Below, piece after piece: positions 8,518 through 16,517 of a stretch of DNA of 64,000 nt; the first letter of the stretch is position 1, and each line of letters opens with the position of its first letter. Source of the DNA: Jannaschia sp. Os4 (GTDB lineage: Bacteria; Pseudomonadota; Alphaproteobacteria; Rhodobacterales; Rhodobacteraceae); the NCBI RefSeq assembly GCF_016820245.1, contig NZ_JAFCAR010000003.1:701001-765000 (forward strand). The letters run 5' to 3'. The notes beneath the pieces are model-generated. The model had not been told where the DNA came from, did not search any database, and worked only from the letters and a program-made list of their open reading frames with translations. The position numbers were made by a program, and so were the translations under genes.

Positions 8518-9869
8518 GCGTCCGTCCGCCCGAGCAGGTCGGCTTGGATCGCGGCATAGTGGGCCGCCGCCGCCTCCGAGAGGGCGGTCCAAGCCGCGCG
8601 CGATCCTTCGAGGCGCGCCTCCACGTCCCTTCGGAACGCCCCCCCGTCGCCGGACCCGAACCCCTCGACCCGGGGCTCGGGCGCCACGCCGTTCCGGGGC
8701 GTGCCGACCGCGCGGAGCAGCACGGCGTTCATCGCGTCGTCGATCAGCACCACGCCCGCGCCCTCCGCGTTGTCGAGCCGCGGCCCGTTGAGGGTCCATC
8801 CCCCGGAGTTCAGAACCTCCACCGGGACGGGCAGGCCCGGCGCGGCGATGCGCTCGGCATAGGGCTTGTGGGTGTGGCCGCAGACGTAGGTCAGCGCTGC
8901 GGGCGGGGCGTCGAGCTCTTCCGCGACCTGCGCCGCGACGGGGGCGCCGAGGTACCACGTCAGCCCCCGTCGCCCGTCCGGGGGCAGGGCATCGACCTCG
9001 TGATGGCGCTCGTCCTCGCGCATCCGGCCGAGGGTGGCACCGAGGATCGCGCGGGTGGCGGCGCCGATCGCGGCGCGCGGCTCTGGAAGGGCGCCGCCGG
9101 GGACGCGGTCCGCGATGGCGTCGGTCGCGATGTCCGACCAACGCGTCAGCGCACGGCGGAAGCCCGTGGGCGTCAGGAGCCGCTGGTACAGGTCCTCGGC
9201 CTCGCGCCCCAGCCCGGCGGCGTCGCCCAATCCGGACCACGCGAAGTCGATCCAGCCCGCGTTCTCGGCCGCCAAGGTCGCGGCGGTCGGCGGCGGTCGC
9301 GGACCCTCGGCCAGCACGTCCCGGAGCCGGGTGACGGCGCGGTAGGCGGCCTCGTGGAAGTGCCCGTGATGCAGGAGGACCGCGCGTCCGCCCGCGCGCA
9401 GCCCGACGTTGGGGTATCGCAGTTCCGCCCCCGCGAAGCCGGCCTCCCGCGCGGCGCGGTCCAGGAGACGGGCGCGGCCGGCCCCGCGCGCGTCGAAGGC
9501 GGGGGTGCCGTGGACGGGATGGGTCTGGAGCCGTGCCTTCGGCTCGACCTCGAGGCCGTGGCGGGCGTCGGTCCACAGCGCGTGGTCGTGGTTGCCCGCC
9601 GTCGCGAGGATGTCGCCCCGCCAAGCCGCCGCGTCCCGGAGCGCGGCCAGGATCCGCGCGGCCTCGCCGGCGGCCGTGCCCCATTCGGAGAACTGGAGGT
9701 CCATCGTGTCGCCGAGCAGCACGAGCCGCGGCTCGCCCCGCCCGTCGGAGAGGAGCGCCCCGAGCGCCCGCGCGAGGGCGCCCGCGACGTCGGGCAGGCC
9801 GTCGCGCGGCGAGAACAGGCCCGCCGGAGCGCCGGCATGCAGGTCCGACAGACAAACGTAGGCGATCAC
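8514..9869 (-). CDS. Metallophosphoesterase (calcineurin-like)
   Basis: The product is about 451 residues. All dinuclear-metal motifs are visible: Asp-x-His at residues 9-11, Gly-Asp-Thr-Met-Asp at 53-57, Gly-Asn-His-Asp at 92-95, a His-His-Gly-His further on, and Gly-His-Thr-His near the C-terminal third. The family hydrolyses phosphomono- or diesters; class III cyclic-nucleotide phosphodiesterases belong to it, but at about 270 residues those are shorter. The protein is the first gene of a three-gene operon whose next two starts overlap preceding stops. The start is taken as GTG 9869; a TTG three codons upstream (9878) is possible. It is divergent from the Crp-type gene across 91 bp. Enzyme family is sure; substrate is not. 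Confidence 0.85.
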   Translation of the reverse strand: MIAYVCLSDLHAGAPAGLFSPRDGLPDVAGALARALGALLSDGRGEPRLVLLGDTMDLQFSEWGTAAGEAARILAALRDAAAWRGDILATAGNHDHALWTDARHGLEVEPKARLQTHPVHGTPAFDARGAGRARLLDRAAREAGFAGAELRYPNVGLRAGGRAVLLHHGHFHEAAYRAVTRLRDVLAEGPRPPPTAATLAAENAGWIDFAWSGLGDAAGLGREAEDLYQRLLTPTGFRRALTRWSDIATDAIADRVPGGALPEPRAAIGAATRAILGATLGRMREDERHHEVDALPPDGRRGLTWYLGAPVAAQVAEELDAPPAALTYVCGHTHKPYAERIAAPGLPVPVEVLNSGGWTLNGPRLDNAEGAGVVLIDDAMNAVLLRAVGTPRNGVAPEPRVEGFGSGDGGAFRRDVEARLEGSRAAWTALSEAAAAHYAAIQADLLGRTDA

Positions 9870-9960
9870 TGAAACCAAGGCCCCCGCGCAAGGGGCACAT
9901 CTCGCCCCCAACGAGTCAAGCCTTGCGCCCCGCGGGCATCGCGCGAATGGTCCGGGCCCT

Positions 9961-10635
9961 ATGGCGTCGACCCTCGATACCGCCAGCACGCTGGCCGCGA
10001 CGATGCCGCCGCAGGCGTGGCGCAGGCTCGTCGCGGAGGGACGCCCCCGCCACTGGGCGCGGGGCGCGACCATCTATCCCCAAGGCTCGCCCGGCCACTC
10101 GATGCTCCTCGTCCGGACCGGCCGCGTGGAGATCACCGTCGTGGACGCGGAGGGCCGGCCCTCCGCGCTCAACCTGATGGGGCCCGGCGACCTCGTGGGG
10201 GAGGTCGCCCTGCTGGACGGGGGGACGCGCAGCGCGAGCGCGGTCGCCTCGACCGAGGTGACGGGGGTGGTGATCGAGCGCAGCGCGCTCCGCGCGTTCC
10301 TCGCGCGCGATCCCGACGGCGCGCTCGCCCTGATCGCCGAACTCTGCGCCAAGCTGCGCCACGCCTCGGCCATCGCCGAGACGCGCGCCCGTCCGTCCGG
10401 CAGGGCACGGCTGGCGCGGTGCTTGCTACAACTGGCCGATCGCCCGGACGACCGGAGCGGCGCGGTGCTGGAGGGGCTGAGCCAAAGCGCGCTCGGCGCC
10501 CATGCCGGCCTGACGCGCGAGAGCGTCAACCGCATCCTGCGGGGCTGGGCCGCCGAGGGGCTGGTCGAGTTGGACGGGGCCGCGCGGCGCATCCGCATCC
10601 ACGACGCGGCGGCGCTGGCCAGACGCACCGAATGA
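9961..10635 (+). CDS. Crp/Fnr-family transcriptional regulator (CRP-like)
   Basis: The product is 224 residues. An N-terminal cyclic-nucleotide-binding beta-roll (about 15-125) contains a phosphate-binding-cassette-like Gly-Glu (80-81) and Arg-Ser-Ala (90-92), resembling the cAMP pocket of E. coli CRP. The C-terminal winged helix has the recognition helix TRESVNRIL (185-193), matching the CRP Arg-Glu-x-x-x-Arg contacts, so it is predicted to bind TGTGA half-sites. No Fnr-type N-terminal Cys cluster is present. It is divergent from the metallophosphoesterase operon, whose last gene carries a cyclase-like domain. A CRP-consensus palindrome lies 12 bp past its stop. The ATG at 9961 has no strong ribosome-binding site. 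Confidence 0.9.
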   Translation: MASTLDTASTLAATMPPQAWRRLVAEGRPRHWARGATIYPQGSPGHSMLLVRTGRVEITVVDAEGRPSALNLMGPGDLVGEVALLDGGTRSASAVASTEVTGVVIERSALRAFLARDPDGALALIAELCAKLRHASAIAETRARPSGRARLARCLLQLADRPDDRSGAVLEGLSQSALGAHAGLTRESVNRILRGWAAEGLVELDGAARRIRIHDAAALARRTE

Positions 10636-10647
10636 ACGGTCCGGGGG

Positions 10648-10663
10648 TGTGACGCACGTCACA
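10648..10663. promoter_or_regulatory. CRP-type operator TGTGA-N6-TCACA
   Basis: TGTGACGCACGTCACA has perfect TGTGAC/GTCACA arms and matches the E. coli CRP consensus spacing. It lies between the stop of the CRP-like gene and the ATG of the next gene (10738), about 75 bp upstream of that ATG, a plausible activator position. The recognition helix of the neighbouring regulator fits this half-site. Confidence 0.65.
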
Positions 10664-10737
10664 TCGCCCGCCGGGCCATCACGCCATTCCGGCCGCGACG
10701 GGGCCCACGGAGGACCCCGAACGCCGGGAGCCATCCG

Positions 10738-11400
10738 ATGCAAGACCAACCCTTCGACGCCCGCCGCCTGCCGGTCGAGACCCTCAAGGCCAAGCTCCTC
10801 GCGGAGCGCCCGGGCCTGTCGGCCCTCGACCGCGAGGCCCTCCTCGGAAGCGCGGCGCTGGAGCGCAACACCGACAACTGGGTCCGGAGCTGGATCGACA
10901 CCGAGCATGTCGTCACCCACCGCTCCAAGCGGGTCGTGGCGACGCGGGCGATCACCGACTCCGGCCTCCTGATCTGGATGGTCCGGCTGCAGGGGAACCG
11001 CTTCGCCTTCCACTCGGACCGGGAGGGCGTGGACGACGCCTTTCGACAGGCCTCGGAGGCGCGGCGGGCGCGCAAGGCCATCGCCTCGCGGTGGGACGAG
11101 TATCGCGCGCTGCGCCGCCGCATCTTCCTCGGGGGGCGGAGGCTGACGATCACCGTGGACGACGCCCGGCGGGCCGGGCTGTGCGAGCTCGGGATCCAAG
11201 GCTTCCTCCATCGCGTGGGCCTCGGCGGGCGGACGCACTTTCCCGGTCGGCTCCTCGCGGCGCTGTCCTACGTCGATCGGCAGGTGGGCTACGCGGTGTT
11301 CGCCGGGCACCTGCGGCAGCAGGCCGAGGAGGCCTCCCGCCTCGGCGGCGGCGCGGAGGCGGCGGCCGATCGGGCCGTGGGTCATTCCAATGCGCTGTGA
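10738..11400 (+). CDS. Hypothetical protein, possibly CRP-regulated
   Basis: The product is 220 residues, soluble, without signal peptide or membrane segment, rich in Arg and Ala, and ends in an Ala-rich helix. I do not recognise a family. It starts at ATG 10738 with GGGAG just upstream. It overlaps the following nitroreductase gene by 11 nt, so the two are probably one transcript. The CRP-type palindrome at 10648-10663 is the only regulatory site seen upstream. Confidence 0.7.
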   Translation: MQDQPFDARRLPVETLKAKLLAERPGLSALDREALLGSAALERNTDNWVRSWIDTEHVVTHRSKRVVATRAITDSGLLIWMVRLQGNRFAFHSDREGVDDAFRQASEARRARKAIASRWDEYRALRRRIFLGGRRLTITVDDARRAGLCELGIQGFLHRVGLGGRTHFPGRLLAALSYVDRQVGYAVFAGHLRQQAEEASRLGGGAEAAADRAVGHSNAL

Positions 11401-12103
11401 CCCCGTCCCCTATCTCGCCGATCCCCGCGGCATCGGCGGCGTGGCCGAGGCCGTGGCCGCCCGCTGCTCGACCCGCGCCTTCGCGCGGTCCGGGATCGAG
11501 ACGGCCGAGGCGATCGAGGTCCTGCGCCTCGCGGCCCGCGCGCCGTCGGGCGGCAACATGCAGCCGTGGCAGGCCTACCTCCTCGGGCGGCCCGCCATCG
11601 AGCGCGTTGCGACCGCGATCCGCGCCACGGGCGTGGCGCCGCACAAGGCCGAGTGGGACGACTACCGCTACTACCCCGAGCGGTTCTTCGGCGCCTACGA
11701 CCAGCGGCGGAAGGCCCTCGGGCGGGCGCTCTACGCGCTGCTCGGCATCGAACGGCGCGAGGTCCGCCGGATGCGCGCCCAGTTCGATCGGAACTTCGAC
11801 TTCTTTGGCGCTCCGATCGGCGTCCTGCTCACGATCGACCGCGGGCTGGAGAAGGGGTCGTGGATCGACCTCGGGATGTTCGTGCAGAACGTGACCCTGT
11901 TGGCGCAGGAGCGGGGTTGGGGCAGTTGCGTGCAAGCGGCCTTCGCGCCGTATCACCGCGCGATCCGCCCCCTCGTCGGCATCGGGCCGGACGAGGTGCT
12001 CGTCTGCGGCATCGCCATCGGCCATCCGGACCGCCACGATCCGGTCAACGACCTCCGCACGGAGCGGGCCCCGAACGCGGAGTGGCTCCGGCTGGTCGGA
12101 TAG
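11390..12103 (+). CDS. Nitroreductase family protein
   Basis: The product is 237 residues, typical for FMN-dependent nitroreductase-fold enzymes that reduce nitro groups, quinones or related acceptors with NAD(P)H. Visible family features are the N-terminal Arg-Cys-Ser-Thr-Arg-Ala-Phe, the FMN-contacting APSGGNMQPW (about 51-60), and the C-terminal Gly-Met-Phe-Val-Gln-Asn...Gly-Trp-Gly-Ser-Cys stretch. It overlaps the preceding unknown gene by 11 nt, indicating co-transcription. The AraC regulator downstream is convergent. Substrate cannot be inferred. Confidence 0.85.
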   Translation: MRCDPVPYLADPRGIGGVAEAVAARCSTRAFARSGIETAEAIEVLRLAARAPSGGNMQPWQAYLLGRPAIERVATAIRATGVAPHKAEWDDYRYYPERFFGAYDQRRKALGRALYALLGIERREVRRMRAQFDRNFDFFGAPIGVLLTIDRGLEKGSWIDLGMFVQNVTLLAQERGWGSCVQAAFAPYHRAIRPLVGIGPDEVLVCGIAIGHPDRHDPVNDLRTERAPNAEWLRLVG

Positions 12104-12220
12104 CGGTGGCGACCGGAGGGATCGGCGCGGCCCCTGCGTCGGTCGCCGTCTTCTGCCTCCTCGGCGCCGCCCCGCCTGCGCGCCGGGCCCGGGCCCCGGT
12201 TCGCCACCCGCGGGGCCGCG

Positions 12221-13105
12221 CTACATCACCGCGCCCGGCTGCCCCGCGCCCCGCCAGTCCCGTGGCGAGCGCCCGTAGGCGCGGCGGAACTCCCGGCTGA
12301 ACTGGGAGGGGCTGGCGTAGCCCACGTCCGCCGCCGCCGCGCTCACGGTGGTGCCGGAGGCGATCCGCATGGCGGCGGCGTTGAGGCGCATGGCCTTGGC
12401 GAACTGGATCGGCGACTGGCGCGTCGCCTCCTTGAAGCGGCGGTGGAACACGGCGCGGCTCATGTGGGCGCGGGCGGCCATGTCGTCGATGGTGACCGGC
12501 TCGTCCAAGCGCGACGCCAGATGCTCGATCGCCCGCGCGATGCCGTTGCCGATCCCGTAGGCGCGCCGCGCGGCCGTTCCGGCCCCGCCCATGAGGACGG
12601 CGTGGCACAGTTCGCGCACCCGGCCCTCGCCCAGCACGGCGGCCTCGGCCGGGCGGTCCGCAAGCCGGACGAGGCGCAGCAGCGCCTCGGCGAAGGCGTC
12701 GTCCCAGGGCGCGAGGGCGAGGCCCGACGTGGCGGCCGGGCCGGACGGCGCTCCGCCGCCCGCGCGGTCCATGGCCAGCACGAGGTCCGTCATCACCCGC
12801 GCATCCAGCATGATCTGCACCCCCAGGAGCGGGGCGTCGGGCGAGGCGAGCGGCGTGCCCGCCTCCACCGGCAGGGGCAGTGGGCAGACGAGGTAGCGGT
12901 CGGCGCCATAGACGTGGCGCGTCCCGTCCAGCACGGCCTCCTTGGTGCCGCCGACGATCGCCACCACGGTCGGCTCGTAGACCGCCGGGGCGCAGCGCAC
13001 CGGCTCCTCGACGCGGAAGAGGCGCATCCCGGGCACGCCGGTCTCGACCATGCCGGGCTCGGGGAGGCGGGCCTCGACGAGGCGCTTGATCTCGGTCTGG
13101 CTCAT
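12221..13105 (-). CDS. AraC-family transcriptional regulator
   Basis: The product is 294 residues. An N-terminal cupin-like ligand domain of the AraC_N type (about 20-160) is followed by two helix-turn-helix units: the first around 205-225 (TIDDMAARAHMSRAVFHRRF), the second around 255-275 with Gly-Tyr-Ala-Ser-Pro-Ser-Gln-Phe-Ser-Arg-Glu-Phe. The start is taken at ATG 13105, where the conserved Met-Ser-Gln-Thr-Glu opening of this group begins; an in-frame ATG at 13198 would add an unconserved leader. It is divergent from the SDR gene at 13276. This arrangement commonly means the regulator controls that dehydrogenase and itself. Confidence 0.88.
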   Translation of the reverse strand: MSQTEIKRLVEARLPEPGMVETGVPGMRLFRVEEPVRCAPAVYEPTVVAIVGGTKEAVLDGTRHVYGADRYLVCPLPLPVEAGTPLASPDAPLLGVQIMLDARVMTDLVLAMDRAGGGAPSGPAATSGLALAPWDDAFAEALLRLVRLADRPAEAAVLGEGRVRELCHAVLMGGAGTAARRAYGIGNGIARAIEHLASRLDEPVTIDDMAARAHMSRAVFHRRFKEATRQSPIQFAKAMRLNAAAMRIASGTTVSAAAADVGYASPSQFSREFRRAYGRSPRDWRGAGQPGAVM

Positions 13106-13275
13106 GCTGGCGAGACTGGACCGCCTCGCTGCGCCGATCAAGGCGACCGAGACGAATGGGCAAGCGATCGAGAGGATCGCGTCTCCTTCGGCATCCACCT
13201 AAGCGAAATCTGCAAGTCCGACGCGAGGGGGATCGGCCCCGCCCGCGGCACCCTCGCTCCGGAAAGGACGCCCCG

Positions 13276-14226
13276 ATGACCACCACCCCGTTCGGCCCCG
13301 AGGGCTGGACCCCCGACCGCCTCGGCTCGCGCGCGGGCCGGACCTACCTGATCACCGGCGCCAATGCGGGCGCGGGCTTCCAAGCGGCGCGCATCCTGCT
13401 GTCGAAGGGCGCGGGCGTCGTCATGCTCAACCGCAGCGCCGAGAGGTCCGCCGCCGCCGTGGCCGACCTGAAGGCCGAGTTCGGCGCGGACGCCGCGGCG
13501 TCCTTCGTGCGGATGGACCTCGCCGACCTCGCCTCGGTCCGGTCGGCCGCCGCCGAGGTGCTGGCCACCGTGCCGCGCATCGACGCGCTGATCTGCAACG
13601 CGGCCATCGCGCAGGTGCCCGAGCGCCGCCTCACGCCCGACGGGTTCGAGAGCCAGCTCGGCACGAACCATTACGGCCACTTCGTGCTGGCCGGGATGCT
13701 GTTCGACCGGATCGAGGCGTCGCGGGGCCGGATCGTCGTGGTGGCGAGCCTCGGCTACCGGATGGGTCTGAGGACGATCAACTTCGCGGACATGAACTGG
13801 GAGGAGGGCTATGCGGCCAACACCGCCTACTCGCAGTCCAAGCTCGCGCAGATGATGTTCGCCTACGAGTTGCAGGATCGGCTGGCGGCGGCGGGCCGGA
13901 CGGGCGTCGGGGTCTATGTCTGCCACCCCGGATCGTCCGCCACGTCCCTCATCGCCACCAGCGGCGGACGGCTGACGCGGGCCGTCTGGTGGCTGATGAC
14001 CAAGACGCCGCTGGTCCAGTCTGCCGAGCGCGGCGCCTGGCCGGAGGTGATGTGCGCGACCGAGGACGGGCTGGAGCTGCGCGCCCTGTATGGGCCCACG
14101 GGACGCATGGAGACCGGCGGCCCCGTGGGTCGGGGCACGCTCCAGCCGCATGCCACCGACAAGGACGTCATGGCGCGGCTGTGGGAGCGGTCGGAGAAGG
14201 AGACGGGGTTCGTCTGGCAACTCTGA
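13276..14226 (+). CDS. Short-chain dehydrogenase/reductase (retinol-dehydrogenase-like)
   Basis: The product is 316 residues. Classical SDR features are the nucleotide-binding TGANAGAG (27-34), Asn-Ala-Ala (108-110), catalytic Ser about 158, and Tyr185-x3-Lys189. The extra length beyond 250 residues and the Asn-His-Tyr-Gly-His stretch resemble the retinol dehydrogenase-like/WW-oxidoreductase group. It would oxidise or reduce a carbonyl/alcohol with NAD(P). ATG 13276 is preceded by GGAAAGGA at 13261-13268. The AraC-type regulator is divergent upstream and a likely controller. Confidence 0.87.
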   Translation: MTTTPFGPEGWTPDRLGSRAGRTYLITGANAGAGFQAARILLSKGAGVVMLNRSAERSAAAVADLKAEFGADAAASFVRMDLADLASVRSAAAEVLATVPRIDALICNAAIAQVPERRLTPDGFESQLGTNHYGHFVLAGMLFDRIEASRGRIVVVASLGYRMGLRTINFADMNWEEGYAANTAYSQSKLAQMMFAYELQDRLAAAGRTGVGVYVCHPGSSATSLIATSGGRLTRAVWWLMTKTPLVQSAERGAWPEVMCATEDGLELRALYGPTGRMETGGPVGRGTLQPHATDKDVMARLWERSEKETGFVWQL

Positions 14227-14255
14227 GGCGGGCGATCCGCCGCGTCCGGCCCGGG

Positions 14256-14271
14256 CGGGGGACGGCCCCCG
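14256..14271. terminator. GC hairpin after the SDR gene
   Basis: A perfect 6-bp stem CGGGGG / CCCCCG with a 4-nt loop lies 30 bp past the SDR stop, between convergent genes. No T-run follows, so termination is only suggested. Confidence 0.3.
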
Positions 14272-14483
14272 GCCGAGGCCCCGCGTTGACGTGCAGAGCC
14301 GGCATTGGAAGTCGCCGAGGCGCCCGACCCCGGAGACGCCGCGCATGTCCGCGCGGCTCCCGTCGATCTGCGGCGTCACGACCACCACGTCGACCGCGAA
14401 GCAGAGGACGCGCGCGCGGTCGCCTCGAAGCGGCGGCGGCCCGCGTCCGAGGCGACGCCCGGCCGCGCCAGCGAGGGCGAGGG

Positions 14484-14972
14484 TCAGTCCCGCATGGCGT
14501 GGCGCAGGGCGACGTTGGGGACGAAGCCGCGCAGGAACTCCTCGTGGCTCATCGCGCCGTCGCCGTCCCGGTCGGCGAAGTCGAGCGCGCGGTCCATGGC
14601 GCCCGCGAACTCCGCCTCGTCGAGCCGCCCGTCGCCCGAGCGGTCGAAGAGGTCGAAGACCAGACCGAAGGCCGCGTGATAGGCCTGCGCGCGGTCGCGG
14701 TGGAGGGCCATGTCGTAGAAGCCGAAGGGCCATTCCTCCCACTCGCGCGGGTCGATGTCGCCCGACCCGTCCGCGTCGAAGGTCGGGAAGCTCGCGGCGA
14801 CGGCCGCGGCGACCTCGGCCCGCCCGATCAGGCCGTCGCCGTCCGCGTCGAGGTCGAGCGCTTGCGCCTCCACGGCCGCGCGGGCGGCATCGACGGAGGC
14901 GGCGGCGTCCGTTTCCTGGCCGGAGGCGGGCGCGGCGGCGAGCAGGAGGGTCGAGGCGAGGAAGCGGAGCAT
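14484..14972 (-). CDS. Secreted EF-hand calcium-binding protein
   Basis: The product is 162 residues with a Sec-type signal peptide (MLRFLASTLLLAAAPASGQ). Four Asp-rich EF-hand loops start near residues 42, 66, 110 and 134, for example DADGDGLIGRAE and DRDGDGAMSHEE. It would bind calcium in the periplasm or outside the cell. The ATG at 14972 is preceded by AAAGGA. The C-terminal 30 residues closely resemble the EF-hand protein at 48228-48707, so the two are paralogues. It lies 35 bp downstream of the MarR gene on the same strand and may be co-transcribed with it. The longer open frame upstream is not supported. Confidence 0.88.
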   Translation of the reverse strand: MLRFLASTLLLAAAPASGQETDAAASVDAARAAVEAQALDLDADGDGLIGRAEVAAAVAASFPTFDADGSGDIDPREWEEWPFGFYDMALHRDRAQAYHAAFGLVFDLFDRSGDGRLDEAEFAGAMDRALDFADRDGDGAMSHEEFLRGFVPNVALRHAMRD

Positions 14973-15007
14973 GCCGTGTCCTTTCGTAGGTTGCGGGACG
15001 GGCCGCC

Positions 15008-15493
15008 TCATTCGGTGGCGAGGCGGTGGAGGGTGGTGTCGTCCTCTCGCGGGGCGTCCGACCCCGGCGCCCGGCCGCCCAAGGCGTCGCGCAGCGCCCG
15101 CGCGGCGGCGGTCAGGCGGGCGGCCTCCTCGGCGCCGATCCTCTCCTCGATCAGCCGGTCGACGTCGCGCCACGCGGCGTGGATGTCGTCCACGAGGCCC
15201 CGCCCGCGATCCGTCAGCCGCAGGAGGTGCGCGCGGGCCTCCGCCGGATCGACCTCGCGCGCGACGAAGCCGCCGTCGATCAGCCGGGCGGTCATCGTGC
15301 TCATGGAGGCGGGGGTGACGTCGAACTCGCGCGCGAGGCGGACTTGGCTGATCGGCTCCATCCGCGACAGGGCGGCGAGGACGCGGGCCTGCCGGGGGCG
15401 CAGGCCCAGCGCCCCGAGCCTCTCCCGCAGGCGGTCGTCCACGAGATCCGCGGCGTGCAGGAGCATGTGAAGCGCGAACGCGTTAGTTGCCAT
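15008..15493 (-). CDS. MarR-family transcriptional regulator
   Basis: The product is 161 residues with a MarR winged helix: helix-turn-helix around 48-70 (ISQVRLAREFDVTPASMSTM) and the wing Asp-Pro-Ala-Glu-Ala-Arg-Ala-His. It is divergent from the CPBP-like membrane protein; the short spacer between them contains a GTATAC core (about 15505-15510), a possible operator. The EF-hand gene follows on the same strand. Ligand unknown. Confidence 0.87.
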   Translation of the reverse strand: MATNAFALHMLLHAADLVDDRLRERLGALGLRPRQARVLAALSRMEPISQVRLAREFDVTPASMSTMTARLIDGGFVAREVDPAEARAHLLRLTDRGRGLVDDIHAAWRDVDRLIEERIGAEEAARLTAAARALRDALGGRAPGSDAPREDDTTLHRLATE

Positions 15494-15547
15494 GCTGACA
15501 GTTCGTATACTATTGGTCCGATGGCAGGCAAGGGCGAAGGCGGCGGG

Positions 15548-16273
15548 ATGGGCGACGCGACGGTCACCACCGCACCGACGGGGTCCCTGCGCCGCCTCGC
15601 GCCGACCTTCGCGCTCGTGGCGATGCTCTGGTCAGCCTCGTCGTGGGGCTACTACGCGCTGGCGGACGGGCTGGACCTCTCCAACGGCTACGACGAGGCG
15701 CCGGTCCTCTTCGCCGCCTACTACCTCGCGTGGGCGGGCGCGGCGCTGGCGCTGCTGCGCGGGGCCTTCCCGGACCGCCTCACGCGGGCGAACGCGGCGG
15801 CGCAGACGCGGGCGCTCGCGCCGATCCTTTTGGCCTACGGGGCCTTCGTCACCTTCGTGCTGCCGCTCCTGCCGGACGTCTCGATGCTGCGCGCGCCGCG
15901 CGACCCGCCCGAGTTCATGTTCGCCTCCGCGTGGTACTACCTGCCCAAGTCCGCCGACATCCTGTTCCAGCAGGTGCTGATCGCCGCGATGGTCCGGCGC
16001 TGCGACGCGGCCAGGCTGCGGCTGCGCGCGATCTCGCTGCTGATGGCGCTGCTCTTCGGGGGCTTCCACCTGACGCTGGCGTTGGACGGCTTCACCCCGC
16101 TCTACGTCGCGCGCTTCACGCTCGCCGCGGCCCTGTTCGGCGTGGTGGTCCCCCGCCTCTACCTGCGGACCCGCCACGGCTTCCGCTGGGCCTACGGCCT
16201 GCACTGGGGGTGGTACGCGCTGGACGCCACGATCACCCACCTCGTGCTGGCCGTGCCGCCATGGGCGATGTGA
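15548..16273 (+). CDS. CPBP-like polytopic membrane protein, possibly inactive
   Basis: The product is about 241 residues with seven or eight membrane segments. The order of motifs resembles CPBP (Abi/CaaX-processing-type) intramembrane metalloproteases: a Phe-x3-His (Phe-His at 173-174) and a later His-Trp-Gly-Trp-Tyr (His 219). Where active members have Glu-Glu-x3-x3-Arg, this protein has Gln141-Gln142 ... Arg150, so proteolytic activity is doubtful. Start ATG 15548 is chosen for its purine-rich GAAGG upstream; ATG 15521 is possible. It is divergent from the MarR gene. The family call is tentative because the key Glu pair is missing. Confidence 0.6.
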   Translation: MGDATVTTAPTGSLRRLAPTFALVAMLWSASSWGYYALADGLDLSNGYDEAPVLFAAYYLAWAGAALALLRGAFPDRLTRANAAAQTRALAPILLAYGAFVTFVLPLLPDVSMLRAPRDPPEFMFASAWYYLPKSADILFQQVLIAAMVRRCDAARLRLRAISLLMALLFGGFHLTLALDGFTPLYVARFTLAAALFGVVVPRLYLRTRHGFRWAYGLHWGWYALDATITHLVLAVPPWAM

Positions 16274-16517
16274 GGGGCGCGGCCTTTCCGCTCCGCCCGT
16301 CCGCAGGTCATCCGCACGAGCGTCGCGTCCCGGTCCCGGAATCGGTGCTTGAGCGCGCCGAGGAACGCCGCGGCCGCCGCCCAGTGCAGCGCGCGCGAGT
16401 CGGGCCGTGGGCGGACGGGCGGGGGGCGGGGGCGTCGAAGGATGCGCCGGTCATGGTCGCGTCGCAATCGAAGGGGAGGGGGGAAGGGGCCGGGCGGCGT
16501 GCCCGGCCCCCGCCGCG

